A model generated the notes under the pieces. That model was given only the letters and a program-made list of their open reading frames with translations. It did not search any database and was not told the origin of the DNA. Shown here one piece after another: positions 1 to 7,645 of a stretch of 20,435 nucleotides of DNA. A program made the translations under genes and the position numbers. Positions within the stretch are counted from its first letter, which is position 1. Every line of letters starts with the position of its first letter. Source of the stretch: Candidatus Gerdarchaeota archaeon (GTDB lineage Archaea > Asgardarchaeota > Heimdallarchaeia > JABLTI01); NCBI GenBank assembly GCA_016840945.1, contig JAEORJ010000088.1, positions 1 to 20,435 of the forward strand. Reading direction: 5' to 3'.

Positions 1-1
1 A

Positions 2-1471
2 GAATTGATTTTGAGTGTTCCTGATGATGGCTTGACCAAAGAAGAATTTTTCTTTCATATAAGCCCTTTTATAGCTAAATTAGAAGATGCTCATACGGGA
101 CTTTTTTATGATAATCAATTGCAAGACAAGGAAAATCCTGGTGGAATCCCGTTTTATTTTATCCCTATTGAAAAAAACCTCATTATTAGCGCAGTAACAA
201 ATCCTGAACATCTATCATTATTAGGCGCAAAGTTACTTTCAGTTGAAGGTATATCATTTGAATCCTTAATTTCTCGTGTGAAAAATCTTCAAGGTTTTGA
301 TAACATGAGTAATTTGCTAGGTAATTTAGGAAGATTTGGTTTTCTATATTTTAGGAATAGCCTGCAAAAACTGATACCTGAATGGAAAGATTATAAACAA
401 GTCTCTGTTTCATTAGCTTTAGCCAATGGAGAAATCATCGAAAAACAGTTTATTACAAACGAAAAAAGAACATATCCATTATTATCAAACGAGAGTGGAA
501 TACTTACTGTAAATTCAATGAAAAGTTTCGATTATTGTTTTTTTGATAAAGAAGAAAAAATTGCTTATCTTAAAATTGACAATATGATATCTTATAGAGA
601 AGCCCATGAATTATTCCAAGCTATAGGTCTAATTGAATTTAATGAAATAGTAAAAGAGATATATAAGAAGTTTAATGACGGTCCTATGCCTGATAATCTA
701 TCTGATATCATCAATGGATTACCTTCAGCAACTGAATTATTCACTTCTTTATTTCAAAAAATGAAACATAACAAAGCTGATCATCTTATTGTAGATGTTA
801 GGAAATGCCAAGGTGGCCAAGATTTTATAATTTTATTTCTATTATATTTCATAATAGGATTTGAAAAAAGTGTTGAGCTAGTACAATCTAGATCAGACGT
901 ACTTAAGTTCTCAAAATTTTTTGCTGATAAGACTAAAGATGGACTTAACTTCAAAGAAATTTATTATTATAAGCAGGTACCACTCGAGATTAATGACTAT
1001 TATTTTGGAAATGACAAAACTTTCTCATTGTATAAAGATAATTCAAAACAGATTGAAAGCTTCAGTGAAAGTATGAAACAAATGCCTACATTCTTTAAGG
1101 AATTTTCAAGTAGAAAATTCGAAGCTTATTATCAACCTAAGAAAATCATTGTTTTAAGCTCAGATGTGACTCATAGTTCGGCATTTGATTTGATGTTAAA
1201 CCTTAAGCGTATTGGTGCTGTGACAATAGGTGTTCCTTCAGGACAGTCAGGTAATTGTTTCGGAAATATAAGGATGTTTGAATTATCAAATTCAAAGATT
1301 AAGGGAAAAGTAGCTACAAGATTTTTCATGGCTTTTCCAGAAAATCCAAAACCACACTTAACTCTAACTCCTGATTTCGAATTGACTAATGATATTTTTT
1401 CATCTTACAATTTTGATGAAAATGCTACTTTACTATATGCTCTTGATTTAATAAAAAGAAAGGAGATATGA
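2..1471 (+). CDS. S41-family (C-terminal processing/tricorn-like) serine peptidase, 5' end missing
   Basis: The frame is open to the left edge, so the gene begins outside the window; the TTG at position 5 is probably internal. About 488 residues are visible. Near the start is the helical 'LEDAHTGL' element that precedes the core in S41 peptidases. A PDZ-like stretch follows ('GAKLLSVEGISFESLI', about residues 75-95). The core strand 'LIVDVRKCQGGQDF' (around residue 262) corresponds to the usual 'DLRxNxGG'. The segment 'THSSAFD' carries the probable nucleophile, Ser392 in this numbering, and the ending 'LTPDFELTND' is typical of the family. The variant 'RKCQGG' in place of RGNGGG is unusual. 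No signal peptide can be judged because the N-terminus is missing. The family cleaves proteins or peptides, often at C-termini; the substrate here is unknown. The gene converges on the TPR gene with only 13 bases between the stop codons, and no hairpin terminator is visible there. Confidence 0.8.
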   Translation, partial: ELILSVPDDGLTKEEFFFHISPFIAKLEDAHTGLFYDNQLQDKENPGGIPFYFIPIEKNLIISAVTNPEHLSLLGAKLLSVEGISFESLISRVKNLQGFDNMSNLLGNLGRFGFLYFRNSLQKLIPEWKDYKQVSVSLALANGEIIEKQFITNEKRTYPLLSNESGILTVNSMKSFDYCFFDKEEKIAYLKIDNMISYREAHELFQAIGLIEFNEIVKEIYKKFNDGPMPDNLSDIINGLPSATELFTSLFQKMKHNKADHLIVDVRKCQGGQDFIILFLLYFIIGFEKSVELVQSRSDVLKFSKFFADKTKDGLNFKEIYYYKQVPLEINDYYFGNDKTFSLYKDNSKQIESFSESMKQMPTFFKEFSSRKFEAYYQPKKIIVLSSDVTHSSAFDLMLNLKRIGAVTIGVPSGQSGNCFGNIRMFELSNSKIKGKVATRFFMAFPENPKPHLTLTPDFELTNDIFSSYNFDENATLLYALDLIKRKEI

Positions 1472-1484
1472 TTTCTATATTTAC

Positions 1485-3647
1485 TTAAAAGACTCTGTCA
1501 GCAATTTCATCAAGGGTTTGCATGTTTTCACTACTAATAATCTTAGGTATTTTTGCTTGTTTAACTAATTCCATCCATGTATCTCTATTGTTGTTTTGTA
1601 AGAGGTTAACAAACTGATCAATTTTCTTTATGGCTGAATATGATTGCCCCTTGAAAACATAACAAAATAGAAATGGTTCAACTGGTTTAAGCAGGATAGT
1701 TAAATCATGATGTTTGATTCTTTCTATTGATCCAGCAGCCTCAAATACTTCTTTGAAAAAGGCATTTATTGAGGTTAAAAATCCACTAATTAATGAATCA
1801 TCAGTAATAATCTTCTTTGGTAAGAAATTCTTGTTAAAAATTGGTTCACCCGATTCTTTTATAATTAGTAAAATAACAGGTTGCTCAGCTGGTAAATCAT
1901 CAAGATTAATTATCTGTTGTTTTAAATTATCTAATAAATCATCTAACTCAGTTATTTCCAATCGTTCAACAACAGATGCATCTTTCTCTCGTAGTTGTTT
2001 CCACAATTCCATTTGATTTAATGTTCGATCAAATTCTTGTGAGATTTTCTTTGCTAATAGATTGAATCCTTTTTCATCAGCAATTAACTGTGCTTTCGTT
2101 AGTAATTGCTGTGCTCCATTAATATCCCAATCGATAAGCGCTAGTTTAGCCTTTATCCAATAGACTTCCGTTTGTAACCAAAATGACTGTTGTTTTTGAG
2201 CAGTATTTTCTAATTTTTCTATTAAATCATTAAGATCATGCAAAACTTCTTGATCATTAGTCATTTTTAGTTCTCTAACTAAAATTTCACATAAGCTAAG
2301 AAAAGCATCAATATATGAATTGAAATCTATGATTTCCGATTTTACTATTTCAGTCAGCAATTCTTCAGCTTTTGCTATGCTTTTACTTCGATTATCTAGT
2401 TTAAGTACTAATGCTTCAGCTATCTTTGTCTTCTGGTCAACCATTACATTGTTTTCTTGTTCATTAATCACTGTTAGTTCTTTTAGATATCTCTCTGCTT
2501 CAATCTTATTACCAATATAACAATAATATTTGATTAAATTGTACAATGCATCAGAAATGTATCTATTACTGTCTGTTTTTTTGCGATATTCCAATCCTTC
2601 TATAAGAAAAGCCAGAGCCTTTTGTTTTTGACCTTTTTGAAGGAAGATATTTCCTATATCAATTAATTTAGCACCCATATTTTGAATACTTTTTATCTCA
2701 CTAAAAACATCTAAACATTCTAAAGATGCTACTAGTGCTTCATCAATATTACCTCTTAATCTCTGGACATTACCAATATTTGATAAAACATATGCAATAT
2801 TTTGTTTGTTTTCTAATTGTTTAATATAAAATAAAGCCTTTTCATAAAATTCAAAGGCTTTATTTAAATCACCTATTTGATAATAGAGAAGGCCTAAGCT
2901 ATTGTAAATATTCCCTATTAAATAGTTATTTTCACTTTCTTCGATTATATTTAATGCTCTATCGTAATATGATAAGGCTTCCGAGTAACGACTATTCATA
3001 CTATAATACATACCAAGAAGAGATAATGCATCAGCAATATCAAATTTATTTCCTAATCTTTCTCTAAATTCTAAATTTTTTTGATAATAATCAAGTGCTT
3101 TATTTATCTCACTCATTCGTAAATAGAGACTACCAAGATATCTTGTAGTAGTAGCTAAATTATCAAAATCTTGTAATTCCTCGAAAATTTCAAAACTATT
3201 TTGTAAGTGGTTCAAAGCTTCATCAAATTTAGTTTTATTTACATAAAACCACCCTTTAAGTAAGTGAAGTGATCCTAACCACTCCTCTAATTTTCCCGAA
3301 GCTTGTTGATAATCAGCTATTAATTCTTCGATTTTATTTATAACTTCATATTCATCATCAAATAGTGCTACTCTCATTAAGGCATTTGCTTTTAATAATA
3401 AGAAATCGACATGTAGTTCTAAATTCAATTCATAATTTACTAATATGTTATTAATTAATTCTATACAATCAGTAAAATTACTCCGTTTGGTAAAGGTTAA
3501 ACATTTTAAGAACAGCAATTGGTTTTTTTCTTGATCACTTAAACTATTCTTGAGCGATTCTTCAATTATGTTTAATGCTTCAGGGTATTGACCTTTGTTA
3601 ATTAGCTTATGTATTTCAAGCAATTTAACATTACCATCTACTGACAA
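1485..3647 (-). CDS. TPR-repeat protein with C-terminal longin/roadblock-like domain
   Basis: This 720-residue protein has no signal peptide or membrane segment and is probably cytosolic. Residues about 10-400 form a run of helical repeats. Clear TPR units include 'ATTTRYLGSLYLRMSEINKA', 'ALSLLGMYYSMNSRYSEAL' and 'IYNSLGLLYYQIGDLNKAF', spaced at about 40 residues as in the Rapsyn/LGN type. A more degenerate helical region continues to about 585. Residues about 590-705 form a different alpha/beta domain: the strand 'PVILLIIKESGEPIFNKNF', the helix 'SLISGFLTSINAFFKEVFE', then the strands 'HHDLTILLKP' and 'FLFCYVFKGQ', and a final helix. This order resembles longin/roadblock modules known to be expanded in Asgard archaea; the assignment is from memory of the family, not a search. 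It is probably a scaffold or signalling adaptor. The start is TTG at 3647; no in-frame ATG or GTG lies just upstream. Confidence 0.85.
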   Translation of the reverse strand: MSVDGNVKLLEIHKLINKGQYPEALNIIEESLKNSLSDQEKNQLLFLKCLTFTKRSNFTDCIELINNILVNYELNLELHVDFLLLKANALMRVALFDDEYEVINKIEELIADYQQASGKLEEWLGSLHLLKGWFYVNKTKFDEALNHLQNSFEIFEELQDFDNLATTTRYLGSLYLRMSEINKALDYYQKNLEFRERLGNKFDIADALSLLGMYYSMNSRYSEALSYYDRALNIIEESENNYLIGNIYNSLGLLYYQIGDLNKAFEFYEKALFYIKQLENKQNIAYVLSNIGNVQRLRGNIDEALVASLECLDVFSEIKSIQNMGAKLIDIGNIFLQKGQKQKALAFLIEGLEYRKKTDSNRYISDALYNLIKYYCYIGNKIEAERYLKELTVINEQENNVMVDQKTKIAEALVLKLDNRSKSIAKAEELLTEIVKSEIIDFNSYIDAFLSLCEILVRELKMTNDQEVLHDLNDLIEKLENTAQKQQSFWLQTEVYWIKAKLALIDWDINGAQQLLTKAQLIADEKGFNLLAKKISQEFDRTLNQMELWKQLREKDASVVERLEITELDDLLDNLKQQIINLDDLPAEQPVILLIIKESGEPIFNKNFLPKKIITDDSLISGFLTSINAFFKEVFEAAGSIERIKHHDLTILLKPVEPFLFCYVFKGQSYSAIKKIDQFVNLLQNNNRDTWMELVKQAKIPKIISSENMQTLDEIADRVF

Positions 3648-3677
3648 AATTATACACTAAAAATCCTTTATGCATTA

Positions 3678-3703
3678 TCCTATATCTAGTTTTAGATATA
3701 GGA
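3678..3703. promoter_or_regulatory. Perfect 11-bp inverted repeat upstream of the TPR gene (candidate operator)
   Basis: TCCTATATCTA at 3678-3688 and its exact reverse complement at 3693-3703 are separated by GTTT. It lies 31 bases upstream of the TTG start of the TPR gene, just beyond where a TATA box for a near-leaderless transcript would sit (weak candidate about 3664-3677). No T-run follows on either strand, so an operator is more likely than a terminator for the upstream acetyltransferase gene. Confidence 0.45.
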
Positions 3704-3808
3704 GTCTCTAAATATTAGCTTCAATTAATCTATCATTAATTTTATCTTATTGTTATTATATAAACGGTGAAAATAATTACAATTAATGAAGAATTTATCC
3801 AACAATAA

Positions 3809-4792
3809 TCATTGTTTTCTCCATAAAAATCCGTGTTTTTTTGAAACTTCAAAGAATCCATAAGATTTGTAGAGATTAATGGCTGGTATATTAGTCTGAT
3901 CAACCTCGAGGTAAGTTTCAACTTTTCCTTGATCAATTAATTTTGTTAAACATTCTTCCATTAAGATTTTCCCTAATTTTCTACCTCGATGTTCGGGTAC
4001 AACTCCAATTGGTCCCAATTCCATATACTCACCATAATCAACTGCTAATATAAGAGCTACTATCTCCTTTCCTTTTTTGATTACGATTGAAGCTTCATTT
4101 ATCTTCCCCCTATTAGTAATGGTATTCCAATGCTTCCTTTCTTCATTATCTAAACTATTAGTAAAATTGTCTAATGCTTTTACAAAGATTCTATTATAAC
4201 ATTCCGTTAAAGCATCAAGAGTTTGGTCCTTTGCAAGTTCTAAATGATAATCATTGTTAAGTGTTGTTCCTTTTGTTATCGTGGATAATTTGTTTTCCAT
4301 ACAATGAACAATATGGGTTTTTTGCATCCCAGCTTTCAAATAATACTCTTCTAATTCTAAGAATCTCTTTTCGTTCTCTTTTGTTACATCAACAAAGACT
4401 CGAACATTATTAGTTTTCTTTTCAATTGCATACTTGAAACAAGTTTTTAACAATTCAATGGCTATGGATGTTTTATTATCATTTGACCAAATAATAGGAT
4501 GTTCTTCATGAAAAATGATCGTACAAGGCAAAACTTCGAAAATACCTAACCAAGCAACGATTTCATTTGCTTCATAAGCAACAAAATTTCTCGTTATAAA
4601 TGAATTTAATAGATAATCTATTCGTTTTTCGATTTTCGTGCTTTCCTCATTTGATAATTCTCTTTTTAAGTCACTGCTTCTTTTTATTATGTATAATCTT
4701 AGAAGTTGCTCTTTATTCATTGAAATATTGTCTTTTTCTTTGATTTCTAACATAGTCTTGTGGTATATCATTTTTAATTTAATATTATTCAC
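3809..4792 (-). CDS. GNAT-family N-acetyltransferase (double-domain)
   Basis: This is a 327-residue soluble protein. The C-terminal GNAT domain (about 180-327) is clear: motif A reads 'GPIGVVPEHRGRKLGKILM' (about 260-278), where the acetyl-CoA pyrophosphate loop is RGRKLGK, with Lys in place of the usual first Gly. It is followed by 'VETYLEVDQTNIPAINLYKS' and 'YGFFEVSK', the typical motif B. Residues about 60-170 look like a degenerate second GNAT half ('FVAYEANEIVAWLGIFEV'; 'LEEYYLKAGMQKTHI'). The substrate cannot be predicted. The start chosen is GTG at 4792 because an ATTATATT box lies about 20 bases upstream, fitting a leaderless mRNA; ATG codons at 4771 and 4753 are possible alternatives. 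It shares strand and orientation with the TPR gene, but a 161-base gap makes a shared transcript uncertain. Confidence 0.85.
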   Translation of the reverse strand: MNNIKLKMIYHKTMLEIKEKDNISMNKEQLLRLYIIKRSSDLKRELSNEESTKIEKRIDYLLNSFITRNFVAYEANEIVAWLGIFEVLPCTIIFHEEHPIIWSNDNKTSIAIELLKTCFKYAIEKKTNNVRVFVDVTKENEKRFLELEEYYLKAGMQKTHIVHCMENKLSTITKGTTLNNDYHLELAKDQTLDALTECYNRIFVKALDNFTNSLDNEERKHWNTITNRGKINEASIVIKKGKEIVALILAVDYGEYMELGPIGVVPEHRGRKLGKILMEECLTKLIDQGKVETYLEVDQTNIPAINLYKSYGFFEVSKKHGFLWRKQ

Positions 4793-4807
4793 TGGTCTTG
4801 CATGTTC

Positions 4808-4815
4808 AATATAAT
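4808..4815 (-). promoter_or_regulatory. Putative TATA box of the first GNAT gene
   Basis: Read on the minus strand this is ATTATATT, centred about 20-25 bases before the GTG start at 4792. That spacing fits an archaeal box A driving a leaderless transcript. Position and composition are the only evidence. Confidence 0.4.
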
Positions 4816-4902
4816 TTCATTATCAATAAATTCTTTATAGAAAGAAAGGAAAAGGGTAATTAGTTTTTGATTTATTAATCATTATTGCGTATATCATATG
4901 AA

Positions 4903-5077
4903 GCATAGGTTTATAAAGCATGGACAATCGTTATCTGTTGTATACAAAAATAATAAATGAGACAGGAATGAATAATCTTTTTGGCATTCAACTTTTAAGT
5001 TAGAAATATCAAAATTTTATACTAATCTATCTTTTCAATTTTTCTTGTATAACAAATAAAATCGGTGAAAAACACAA
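4903..5077 (+). promoter_or_regulatory. Conserved upstream region of zinc-ribbon copy 1 (promoters and possible leader RNA)
   Basis: This stretch aligns block by block with 15784-15960 upstream of the paralogous gene. Shared blocks are GCATA (4903) with TTTATAAA (4909-4916), TTGTATACA (4938-4946, part of a perfect 10-bp palindrome), GACAGGAATGA (4961-4971), an ATCAAAATTT block, and GTATAACAAATAAAATCGG (5047-5065). The last block includes TATAA at 5048-5052, about 26 bases before the ATG, so a leaderless transcript is possible. The distal TTTATAAA could instead start a transcript with a leader of about 140 bases. Both are inferences. No open reading frame is apparent in it. Confidence 0.5.
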
Positions 5078-5265
5078 ATGAGTAGATACGGTAACTACAG
5101 TAGACCACAACGAGAAATGCATCAAGTTACTTGTGCAGATTGCGGTCAACAAACAGAAGTTCCCTTCAAACCAGATGGCGAACGACCTGTGTACTGTCAA
5201 GATTGTTACAATAAACGAAAGCCAAGAAGATATTAGTTTTAATTAATATCTAAAAAATCATTCCT
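4964..5265. repeat. Zinc-ribbon cassette 1 bracketed by inverted AGGAATGA / TCATTCCT
   Basis: AGGAATGA begins at 4964 and its inverse TCATTCCT ends at 5265, spanning 302 bp around the small zinc-ribbon gene. The paralogous cassette at 15845-16146 has exactly the same span. Sequence similarity between the two copies extends left of this interval to about 4903 and right only to the CTAGTTG next to TCATTCCT. No flanking target-site duplication was seen. Confidence 0.5.
5078..5236 (+). CDS. CxxC-x17-CxxC zinc-ribbon mini-protein, copy 1
   Basis: This 52-residue, very basic protein starts MSRYGNY and ends KRKPRRY. Its four cysteines are arranged CADC-x17-CQDC (residues 19-22 and 40-43) around the family signature 'EVPFKPDGERPVYC', matching the small 'CxxC-x17-CxxC' family found in archaea and some bacteria. 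It presumably binds one Zn2+; the flanking Arg/Lys tails suggest a nucleic-acid or ribosome partner, but no function is established. The ATG is preceded by a TATAA box about 26 bases upstream and no Shine-Dalgarno sequence. It differs from the copy at 15961 at only eight positions. Confidence 0.88.
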   Translation: MSRYGNYSRPQREMHQVTCADCGQQTEVPFKPDGERPVYCQDCYNKRKPRRY

Positions 5266-5320
5266 AGTTGAAAAATAGCAGTAAATTAATGATATTTTTC
5301 ACACTAGTTTTTTTTCTTTT
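5264..5320 (+). terminator. Hairpin plus T-run terminator of zinc-ribbon copy 1
   Basis: CTAGTTGAAAAATA (5264-5277) pairs with TATTTTTCACACTAG (5293-5307) with one bulged base and a 15-base loop. T8-C-T4 follows at 5308-5320. The left arm begins with the same CTAGTTG as the hairpin after copy 2, but the rest of the stem differs. The T-run ends just before the 3' end of the opposing glycosyltransferase gene. Confidence 0.7.
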
Positions 5321-5323
5321 AAA

Positions 5324-6466
5324 TCAGAATACTGATTGAATGCTTTTTAACATTTTTTTCGCATGATCATTCCAAGTTCTGTTACTAATTAAATTCTTCC
5401 CATTTATTCCTATTGTCTTTCTTAATTTTTCATCCCTAGCTAATAAAAGAATATGCTTCTTAATAACCTCGGGATTTAATAAATCCTTTACCAGAAGAGC
5501 ATTCTCTTTATGGATAATATCTTTATCATGACGATAATTAGAGGTAATTACTGGTAGCTGACATGCCATTGCTTCAAATACAGAAAAACATGAAGACTCA
5601 TGGAGAGATGGTGAAGTAAAGATATCAGCTGAAGCATAATAGCTTGGTAAATCTTCATCAGAAACAAAATCGGTGAAAATTATCCTATCGCTATTTTTTC
5701 TTTCCTTAAGAAAAATCTCATTATCTGTTTTCTTGCCTACAAACAATGAATATAATTTTGGTTCTTCATCCATTGCTAGGTCAACAGCTTCAAGTAAAGT
5801 TTCAATATTTTTTTCTCGAGAAATCCTTCCAACATAAATAGTTAATATCGCATCATATGGTATATCGTATTTTTTTCGAACGTTGAAATCTTTGTTATCA
5901 GGATTAAATCTAGTGTCTTCTATAGCAAAAGGTACGTAAATAATTTTATGAGGTGGTACCTTATAATCCAATAATTTTCCTTTAAATCGCTCAGTAGCAC
6001 AAAAGAAAACATCTATGAAAAGGGGATAAAAGAGGTCAGATAACAAAGTTACCACAAAATCTGATACAAATTTGGGTCTTCCAAGCATATTCATTAACAC
6101 TATTCTTTCATCTTGATGAGCAAATAAACCAACTTTTTTTCCTAATAAACGAGCAATTATCCCTCCTATCACTCCCAATGTGGCAGGTGAATGCACCATA
6201 ACAAAGTCTGAGTTTTTAATTTCTTTAATCATCATAAGATTTGGCAATGCAAAATAATACCCCATTGAATACCAACCAGGGGTATAGCATCGAATAATCT
6301 TTAATCCTTTTATAGGGAATTCTATTTTCTTAGTTCCAGGTATTCGAGGGCAAATAATGGTTACTGTATGACCAAATTTTATCAATACTGGTATTATAGC
6401 ATCAAAATATCGTACAACGCCATCAAAAATTGGTTTATAAGAATCCAATAAAAAAGTGATTTTCAC
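5324..6466 (-). CDS. Family 4 glycosyltransferase (GT-B fold)
   Basis: The 380-residue protein has the two-domain GT4 layout. The N-terminal acceptor half (1-180) contains 'DSYKPIFDGVVRYF' (about 8-21) and 'VHSPATLG' (91-98). The C-terminal nucleotide-sugar half starts with 'IYVGRISREKN' (Arg214, Lys219) and carries the E-x7-E motif 'ESSCFSVFE' (Glu290, Glu298) followed by 'AMACQLPVITS'. It should be a retaining transferase using an NDP-sugar at the cytosolic face of the membrane. It resembles PimB/mannosyltransferase-like enzymes for glycolipids or glycans; the sugar and acceptor are unknown. The start is GTG at 6466, supported by GGAGG ten bases upstream on the minus strand. It stands alone, divergent from the methyltransferase gene. 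Confidence 0.9.
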   Translation of the reverse strand: MKITFLLDSYKPIFDGVVRYFDAIIPVLIKFGHTVTIICPRIPGTKKIEFPIKGLKIIRCYTPGWYSMGYYFALPNLMMIKEIKNSDFVMVHSPATLGVIGGIIARLLGKKVGLFAHQDERIVLMNMLGRPKFVSDFVVTLLSDLFYPLFIDVFFCATERFKGKLLDYKVPPHKIIYVPFAIEDTRFNPDNKDFNVRKKYDIPYDAILTIYVGRISREKNIETLLEAVDLAMDEEPKLYSLFVGKKTDNEIFLKERKNSDRIIFTDFVSDEDLPSYYASADIFTSPSLHESSCFSVFEAMACQLPVITSNYRHDKDIIHKENALLVKDLLNPEVIKKHILLLARDEKLRKTIGINGKNLISNRTWNDHAKKMLKSIQSVF

Positions 6467-6690
6467 TAATTTTTGTCCTCCATTTAAATAAATATTTGAG
6501 TCTATTTCCTTAAGTCGTACCGTTTGACTTTTCTTTTATTCTAAATATTTTTTGCCTATAGTGATGAATTGTTAGATTATATATGAATTCAATAGCTTAT
6601 TTTTAACTTAATTATTCCAGAGTTTTATAATCACTTAATTACTTTTTTTTGTTTAACATTAAATCATAATTATCATTAAAGTGATTTATC

Positions 6691-7515
6691 TTGAGTAAAT
6701 CAATAATTACTGGGAGTTATTGGGATTTTTTTGCTGAAGAATTAGTTAATAAATTAGCTATTAAGAAAGGAGCAAAGGTATTGGATGTAGGCACTGGTTG
6801 GGGTTCTTGTCTGATTGCTGCTGCTAAAAGAGTTGGTTCTACCGGTCATCTAGTTGGAATTGATCTAACAAATGACCAACTAGCTGAAGCCTCGAGAAAT
6901 ATCAAGAAAGCAGCAATTTCCAATTTCTCTTTGGATCGAATGAATGTTAAGGATTTAACATATAAGGATAATTCCTTTGATTATGTTTTGTGTGGTTTCA
7001 TTGGTTTTGATGATGTTTATGATTTTATAAATGACAAATATAGATTTTCAAATGAGAAAATGAAACAGATTTTTCGTGTTATGAAACAAGGGGCTAAAGT
7101 AGGTTTTACTAGCTGGTGTCTTCAAGAGGACATCAAAGTTGCTATTGATGTTTTAAAGGATTACTTAATTCAGGAAGGAATCAAATCTAGTGATGAAGTA
7201 AGAACCTTGTCTGAAAGCTACAGTAAAGAATCAGCAGCAGGCTTTCATCAAATGATGGTTGATTCAGGTTTCAAGAATATCGATGTTCACACTGAGGATT
7301 ATACCATTATTTATAATGATTTCAAAGATTGGTGGCAAAAGATGATGAACGTTGCTTGGGTGATATATTACACAATTGGAGAAAAATCTAATCTACCAAA
7401 CTCATTAATTGATGATTTTAAAACCAAGATGTTTCCAGAAGGTATTGCAAAGAATAAACATGATAATGGTTATCATTTCACCAAATCAGTTATTTTTGGT
7501 TTGGGAGAAAAATAA
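6691..7515 (+). CDS. Class I SAM-dependent methyltransferase
   Basis: This is a 274-residue Rossmann-fold methyltransferase. Motif I is 'VLDVGTGWGSC' (30-40), the acidic SAM-ribose residue is in 'LVGIDLT' (Asp58), and motif II/III is 'DNSFDYVLCGFIGFD' with 'RVMKQGAKVGFTSW' downstream, as in UbiE/Methyltransf_11 enzymes. The C-terminal third (about 165-274, with 'NDFKDWWQKMM') is probably the substrate cap and is not diagnostic. The substrate is unknown. The start is TTG at 6691; no closer ATG keeps the N-terminal helix 'GSYWDFFAEELVNKL' intact, and no strong Shine-Dalgarno sequence is seen. It is monocistronic by spacing, with 130 bases before the next gene and a small hairpin after it. Confidence 0.88.
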   Translation: MSKSIITGSYWDFFAEELVNKLAIKKGAKVLDVGTGWGSCLIAAAKRVGSTGHLVGIDLTNDQLAEASRNIKKAAISNFSLDRMNVKDLTYKDNSFDYVLCGFIGFDDVYDFINDKYRFSNEKMKQIFRVMKQGAKVGFTSWCLQEDIKVAIDVLKDYLIQEGIKSSDEVRTLSESYSKESAAGFHQMMVDSGFKNIDVHTEDYTIIYNDFKDWWQKMMNVAWVIYYTIGEKSNLPNSLIDDFKTKMFPEGIAKNKHDNGYHFTKSVIFGLGEK

Positions 7516-7534
7516 ACGTTTTATTACTTTATCA

Positions 7535-7560
7535 TACTGTAAAAAACAGTAATTCTTTTG
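7535..7560 (+). terminator. Weak hairpin after the methyltransferase gene
   Basis: TACTGT (7535-7540), an A5 loop and ACAGTA (7546-7551) form a 6-bp stem followed by the T-rich stretch TTCTTTTG. The stem is short and the T-run is interrupted, so this is only a possible terminator. Confidence 0.35.
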
Positions 7561-7609
7561 TTTAGTAACCGCTTCCTTCTACCCAAAATGATAGTATTGG
7601 GATTAGATT

Positions 7610-7617
7610 TTTATAAA
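7610..7617 (+). promoter_or_regulatory. TATA box of the dehydratase-activator operon
   Basis: TTTATAAA is a near-ideal archaeal box A, in an AT-rich context. A start site about 25 bases downstream (about 7640) puts the first codon of the operon only a few bases into the mRNA. Confidence 0.65.
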
Positions 7618-7645
7618 TCGCCATTGAACTATTTCACTATTTATT

